Shown piece after piece: positions 58,944-64,000 of a stretch of 64,000 nucleotides of DNA; position 1 is the first letter of the stretch, and every line of letters begins with the position of its first letter. The position numbers and the translations under genes were made by a program. Below the pieces are notes generated by a model. That model did not search any database. It had not been told where the DNA came from and saw only the letters and a list, made by a program, of their open reading frames with translations. Source of the stretch: Talinum fruticosum (lineage: Eukaryota; Streptophyta; Magnoliopsida; Caryophyllales; Talinaceae); the NCBI GenBank assembly GCA_021018815.1, contig JAITYX010000084.1:1922001-1986000 (forward strand), in the 5' to 3' direction.

Positions 58944-60175
58944 TGTAGACACCTAAAAAGTTCCTCCTTATCGTTTTATTTATTTATTTTATTTTTGTTA
59001 GTCCGGTGAATAAATCCCAATCTCATTTCAATGCTCGAGGTTAACATCGGACTAGAAGCCGGTTTAGCCAATAAGAACCTAACCAACACCACAAAACAAC
59101 CGAAACCAATTTTTCTTAGGTTGGACCAGCCCAAGAAGTTAATGCTTTATCCGACCCAAACTAGGTTCGGTCTCCCAAGCCTATGGCCTAACTGCCGCCG
59201 GACTACTTAGTTACTCAAAAAGCGGCGTTTTCCTTCTTTTAGTGGCCAAGCACTGGAACGCTTTAACAAACGATTAAATGAGGTCGTTTTGGGTTTGGTG
59301 GACTCCAGGATCTTCTTAGCTATGTCGTTTTAAGTGGTTCATCTTCCCGACTTTTTCTTTATCCATTTTCATAATTTTTAGGACTCGATTCTATCCTATA
59401 ACCAATGGGTGGATGCCATTTGTACGTTTCTAAAACTTTAAAAATGGCTATCAATGAGGGGTTCTCCCTCTCTCATTTTATACCATTTCGAGTCCCCATT
59501 TTTTACCTAGGTCTGCTCAAACTCTTTCCTACACTTTGTTCTCTCCACTCAAAGTTACGGTAATTAAATGCCTTTTCTCAATCCTCACAAAAGGCCTCAT
59601 TAAGCCTTTTTTCGCATCCATGCCTTGTCTGTTATGCTTGCTGAAATTCGATCGTGATTCAAGTCCAGTAGGTGATCAACATGAGGACGTTCTTCACCAT
59701 TTTTGAGTTTGTGATTTGAATTTTTGTTGAAGTTCCGCATTTATCGATTTCCTTATTGTGGTTTGAAGTTGTAATCACTTATTTTCCACTCCACTTGCGA
59801 GATATAATTCATTCTATTTGTTCGCTTTCCTTTTTTTGCTTTCTTTATTACTTTCATTTACAACTTCTAAGCATGATTGTATTACCGGTTTTATTTCCAA
59901 GCTTCACATGTTGGTTGCCTGTTTTGTTTTGTGTGATTTATATTCATATTTTTAGTAAGTAGTGGTCGTCTATTAACGGGCGAGAATGATGAGTGACCCT
60001 CCTCATTTCGTACCATTGCCCCGAAACTACAAATCATTATTTCTTTTATCCATGGAGTCCTTTTTTAAAACCTTTCTAATACTCGGAGTTTTTGTCCCTA
60101 TTGCTAATCCCTTAGATAATCTCTAGATTGCAAAAGAACCATTTGTTTTTATTAGTTTTATATCCCTAAAATTCA
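58944..60175 (+). repeat. Tat-type LTR, plus orientation
   Basis: 1232 bp, starting TGTAGACACCTAAAAAG and ending AAAATTCA, followed by the PBS-like TTGCGACTCC (60177-60186). Leader sequence to 60330 then abuts another leader in opposite orientation. Confidence 0.65.
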
Positions 60176-60330
60176 CTTGCGACTCCCTCTTTTTCATCTA
60201 ATTTCTTCTCGGCTTTTCTTTGCAAATTCAAAAAGAAATTATGAAAAATAAATAGACAGACCTAAAGCCATATGCTCAAGACTGCCTTGGTGATCTTGAT
60301 CGGATGGCCATCGTCAAGAGCGAGTCACTA

Positions 60331-60853
60331 TGTGTAGAAACCATGACTGGCCGGGGCCCGCCGAGCTTCCCCACTTGTGTTGGGTCTCTTTTTTAAAGAT
60401 TGATTTTGAATATGGTTGTGAAAGTCGATTTTGGAATGTGGGGATGAACCTTTTATTAAGATTTTCAAGTTTTATTAAATCGATTTAAAGCTAATTAAGC
60501 AAAGTTGAATGGTGGATTTATTAACCTTTTTATTTTATAAATTACTTTAAAAAGTCCGGGATATTATCTCCTAATTGAAGGATAAATTAAATTAGGGTTC
60601 TAGATCTGCAGTGAGGCTTTAGGGCCAAATTGGTGTGAAAACACCAATGCGGGCTGAAGCAACCACGACCGATCCCATGGAGCGAGCAATGGCCTACACT
60701 AGGGGAGCTCTGTGCTGGCTAGAGGCTAGGGCTAAGAAATCAGCCTCGGCCTCCGCCACGGTTGGCGGATCGGGAGTCCTAAAATTTTTATCCTACGATC
60801 GAAAAGAAGGCCGAGATTTGATTGAATGGAAGTAAAGTAAAAGCGGAGTCGCG
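60331..60853 (-). other. Tat-type leader and PBS next to LTR3
   Basis: On minus, CGCGACTCCGCT (plus 60842-60852) is the primer-binding site core. The leader matches 35322-35952 at GAGCTTCCCCAC and GGGTCT. It contains a GC-rich piece (60640-60780) absent from the other leaders. Confidence 0.55.
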
Positions 60854-62345
60854 CGATCAATTTTTAGGAAATAAAAACTAACAAAAAACAAAAGTAAAAA
60901 TTTCTTGTTCCAGTCTTAGTATGGGGAAACTAAGATTGAAAGAGGCTAAAAATGACTCCATCGGTCATTGAGCCGAGAATCGGATCGGGGCGAGGGTACG
61001 AAACGTAAGGATAAACCCTTCCGTTCCGCCCGTCGGAAGACAGTCATTACTAATTCGAGTAGTGAATTAAAATAATATAAAACAAGCAAGCAAGCAACAA
61101 CACACGAAAAAGAACTAAAGCAACCAAACCTTAACTAAGGAAAACGATAAAGGCGGATAGCTAAATAAAGCAAGGGTCAAGTGAAAGGAAAGCGGAAAAT
61201 AAAGAGATTACATCGATAAGGGAGAAATTAAAAGCGATACAACTTGAATCCACAATACGAAGCGATAAAATAAAACATAAATAAAGAGCATTTTGAAAAC
61301 TAGATCCGTGCCCTCGGGTTGTCCCAACTGCTGATCCGGAACTCGGATCTGGACCTCTTGATGCGACAGCGACGAATTAAAGGGGCTTTTTGTGAGTTTT
61401 TATGGAAATAGGTAAGTAGATAGATGTAGGATGAAGTCGAGGGATTTAGATGTGGTTTTTATAGAGAGTAAAGTACAAAGAGGTTGAAAAGGGTCTAAGA
61501 GATTAGAATATAGAATGAAGTATTCAATAGCTCTTAGGCGAATTTCAATAGAGTAACATCGAGGGTTGAGCCATTTTCGGGATGAGAGGCAAGGGTCTTT
61601 ATTTATAGTGAAAGGTTACGTCAAGCAATGACCTAGGTTTAAGCTTGACCAGCCAGTCCAAAAGCATCAAAAATAAATCGGGCCAGGATCAAAGTGATAA
61701 GATCGGATAAAGCAAGGGATTGAATCGGATAGAAGCTGGGTAAATGAAGGAAGGCCGACGCCGGCCAACCGGTGCACACCTAAGGTTTCGTGTCCTAGCG
61801 TGTGTCCAAGGGAGTCTCCGGGGCAAAACACGGCGTTCCATTTATGGTTTCTAGAAGGTAGGCGCCTGCCATGTGAGCTTTCTAAAAATGAAATGTTTTC
61901 ATTTTTGGCAGGTTCCAATTTTGATGTGGGAGGTATGCTCCTAGTGCAGGGTGGACTGTCTTCGAGCCAAAACACAACACTTTGATGCTTATGATCATAA
62001 AAGGTAGCATTTAACATCATCTTAAGGTCTTCGACTTCTTGTGCGGGTGGACTAAAGTGAAACGTAGAATTTTGAGCCTATAATTTCCGGTACGAGGCGG
62101 TGGACTCCATTGTCTCCGAAGGTTTGGCCGGAGTTTTGGATCGTTCGGAAGAAAAGGGGATTTTTAGATCGACCCAAGGGAGAAGGCTATTTATGTGGTG
62201 CTTGGGGTTCTTTGTGGTTTACTGGCTACCATCACACCAATCATACACGATCCAAGATCCAAATCCTCAAATAGGACTCGGGATTATCATCATCGGGCCA
62301 ACAAATAAAAAACAGAGAAAAGGACGACACTTTTTGGTGTCCGCA
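60854..62345 (-). repeat. Tat-type LTR3, minus orientation
   Basis: About 1.49 kb. The minus start TGCGGACACCAAAAAGTG is at 62345. The TATA-like CTATAAATAAAG on minus is at plus 61599-61608. It is related to LTR1 and LTR2 but more distant. No polypurine tract is recognisable on its right, so it may be a solo or truncated LTR with its leader. Confidence 0.62.
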
Positions 62346-62446
62346 CCATGGACCGCCTAGGGCCCTCGGGTGCTACCAAGGCTTCCACTGCTCGGTCCAG
62401 GCACCTTTGCGCAATTTGCTTTTCCTTTTACTTTTTGATGTTTACG

Positions 62447-62795
62447 CCTAAAGAAAAATATCTCGAGATTACTAAAAAATTAAATTTAGATAATAAATTA
62501 ATAAAACCACAAATCAATATTTTCATAAACCTATTTCAAAGCCTGATTTAAATATCAACATAACAAGCGACCCACCTTGTATGAAACCGACATTCGTTGT
62601 GAGGAATCCATCGCTTTTCGGACTGCCCCCTCACGCTTTTCGGACTGCCTAAAGAAAAAATATCTCTAGACTACTAAAAAATTAAATTTAGATACTAAAT
62701 TAATAAAACCGCAAATCAATATTTTCTTAAACGTATTTCAAAGCTTGATTTAAAAATCAACATATAATAAGCGACCCACTTTTCATGAAGCCGAC
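62447..62795. repeat. direct duplication, unit about 147 bp at 201-bp offset
   Basis: 62447-62593 and 62648-62795 are about 90% identical, from CCTAAAGAAAAATATCTC to GA(A/G)(A/G)CCGACAT. The spacer also holds CGCTTTTCGGACTGCC twice (62612 and 62634). Origin unknown. Confidence 0.85.
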
Positions 62796-62805
62796 ATATA
62801 ATAAC

Positions 62806-63080
62806 CTTTAATGACGGTTAATTGGCGTCATGTATGTGATCGTCGTTGTATGTAGCATCTTTTACTACGATTCAACAACCATAGTAAAAGACAACCTATG
62901 ACGACGGTTGTAATGTAAAACCGTCATCATAAGTTACTATATGGCGACGATTTTCTAGAAAGAGCCATCGTCATATATCTAAATATGACGATGGTTCTTA
63001 CATTAGAACTGTCGTCATAGGTAATGTGTAGGCAAGTCATATAATGATGGTTCTAGCGCAAGAATCGTCGTAGAACTATT
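62806..63080. repeat. CACTA-like subterminal repeat array
   Basis: Many copies of TATGACGACGGTT-type motifs in both orientations (for example 62898, 62925, 62980 and 63010). This arrangement is typical of transposase-binding subterminal repeats of CACTA transposons. No CACTA terminus is visible in the adjoining sequence. Confidence 0.6.
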
Positions 63081-63343
63081 GTCATAGGTATGTATTTCTT
63101 TTATTAGTTTTTTTGTTTTTCCGTCCCTCCGTACAAAATACACTCCAAAATACATCACAACTTACACAACAACAAACCAACAACCTCAATTTTTCAACAT
63201 AATACAAAAATTTCCAACTTACTGCAACCACAACAAAGGTCCATCTCGAACAAGTTCGCAACACAATTCCATATTTCACATTTAAGTTCAAGCAAAGAAT
63301 ATATTTCAATGATGTGAAAATAATAATACAACGAGTACCCTTC

Positions 63344-63735
63344 TTTAAGTATTTAATGTGAAAAAGTTCATCTCTCCTCTTAAAATTTTGTGGTATGAAC
63401 GGATTTCAATGTTTTTGCCCCAAGAAAAATCTCTATTTTGCTAATAAAGTGATGCTTTTGTAGTCGATTTAGTTATGTGATTGTCTTTATGATCATATTG
63501 CTTCCTTGGAGTTGTTGCAAAGGTATCTTGGACAACATACCATATTTGCAGTCTACGCTACCTTTGCACGAACTCCAAGCAAGCAATATAGTCATAAAGA
63601 CAATCACATAACTCAATCTACCAAAAAGCATCACTTAAGGACAATAGAGATGAAATTTTTGGCATAAATATTGAAATCATTTAAACCACAAAGTTTCAAG
63701 AGAAAGAGATGGACTTTTTCACATAAATATTGAAA
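63344..63735. repeat. imperfect hairpin, arms about 180 bp
   Basis: 63344-63525 pairs with 63557-63735. The best part (63452-63520 against 63562-63632) includes GTTATGTGATTGTCTTTATGA and its complement. The loop is about 30 bp. A third, degenerate copy of one arm follows at about 63760-63860. Confidence 0.75.
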
Positions 63736-64000
63736 AAGGAATGCACAAATAGGACATCTCACTAGCAATCTCTATTTCCTTAGTCATTGTCCCAAAATGA
63801 TGCTCCTTTTATGTATGTACTGCCCGCATGGAGTTTGTGCAGGGGGTAGACTGGACAACAAGCAACTTAATAAGCTGTGGAAAACATTAAGCGGGAGTAG
63901 AGCTTAGCAACCAAAGCGAGAAAAGCGTTAAGCAACAATTATCCACAAGAAATATGCACAACAATCATTACTTGAAAGGCTTAGTCCTTTTGATACTCAT

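Noticed and set aside
60635..60835. 66-codon plus-strand ORF in a GC-rich patch
   Set aside because: Falls inside a Tat-type leader and runs against its orientation; no similarity seen.
61667..62020. 117-codon minus-strand ORF within LTR3
   Set aside because: Located in U3 of an LTR and not conserved in LTR1 or LTR2.
1..64000. tRNA, rRNA, snoRNA genes, CRISPR arrays or centromeric satellite
   Set aside because: No cloverleaf-like gene with A and B boxes, no regular short array and no satellite monomer array was noticed by reading; a covariance-model search was not possible.

Overview
This window is plant nuclear DNA, almost certainly from an angiosperm and probably a eudicot. It is AT-rich and consists nearly entirely of decayed, nested LTR retrotransposons with some DNA-transposon debris. 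I see no intact host gene, no tRNA or rRNA gene and no CRISPR array. Every recognisable coding region belongs to a mobile element or to a gene carried by one, and nearly all are broken by stops and frameshifts. The species cannot be named from the sequence.

Left part (1-33.3 kb). Positions 1-6053 hold the 3' two-thirds of a plus-strand Ty1/copia element (here Z) of Sirevirus type: pol followed by a second, env-like ORF. It ends in a 98% inverted repeat (5742-6053 against 6427-6737) around an LTR fragment that points the wrong way. Next comes a nest of four layers: a minus-strand gene of DUF7745-like type (G; 6750-8040 and 32906-33227) is split by an Athila-like Ty3/gypsy element (C; 8041-32900, plus strand). 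C is split by a Sirevirus-like copia element (A; 13780-31356, minus strand). A is split by a second member of the same family (B; 15781-23859, minus strand). Target-site duplications support each step: TTTCA for A, AAAAC for B, AGCCA/AGCCG for C. C also carries a hAT-like MITE made of ACCGAACCCGA-type repeats in its left LTR.

Middle (33.3-57.1 kb). Two Tat/Ogre-type gypsy units lie head to tail on the minus strand. They share an LTR (44335-45741) and end at another LTR (35953-37398). The right unit (E2) keeps protease end, G-patch, RT, RNase H, H2C2 and integrase. The left unit (E1) jumps from leader straight to integrase. Between integrase and the 3' LTR each unit carries two genes on the opposite (plus) strand: a plant-mobile-domain (PMD) gene and a DUF7745-like gene, with their own TATA boxes. 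Gene G and the remnant upstream of it look like a third, unlinked copy of this gene pair. E2 has also received two solo LTRs of one copia family, in opposite orientations and with perfect TSDs (ACATG, GTATT), and a CACTA-type terminus that replaced its PMD domain.

Right part (57.1-64 kb). Here lie fragments of related Tat LTRs in opposing orientations (57085-57755, 58944-60175 and 60854-62345), a 201-bp-offset duplication, CACTA-like subterminal repeats, and a hairpin of about 400 bp near the window end.

The main biological interest is the pair of antisense, separately promoted PMD and DUF7745-like genes carried by the Tat elements, and the probable internal promoter upstream of the env-like ORF in the Sirevirus family.
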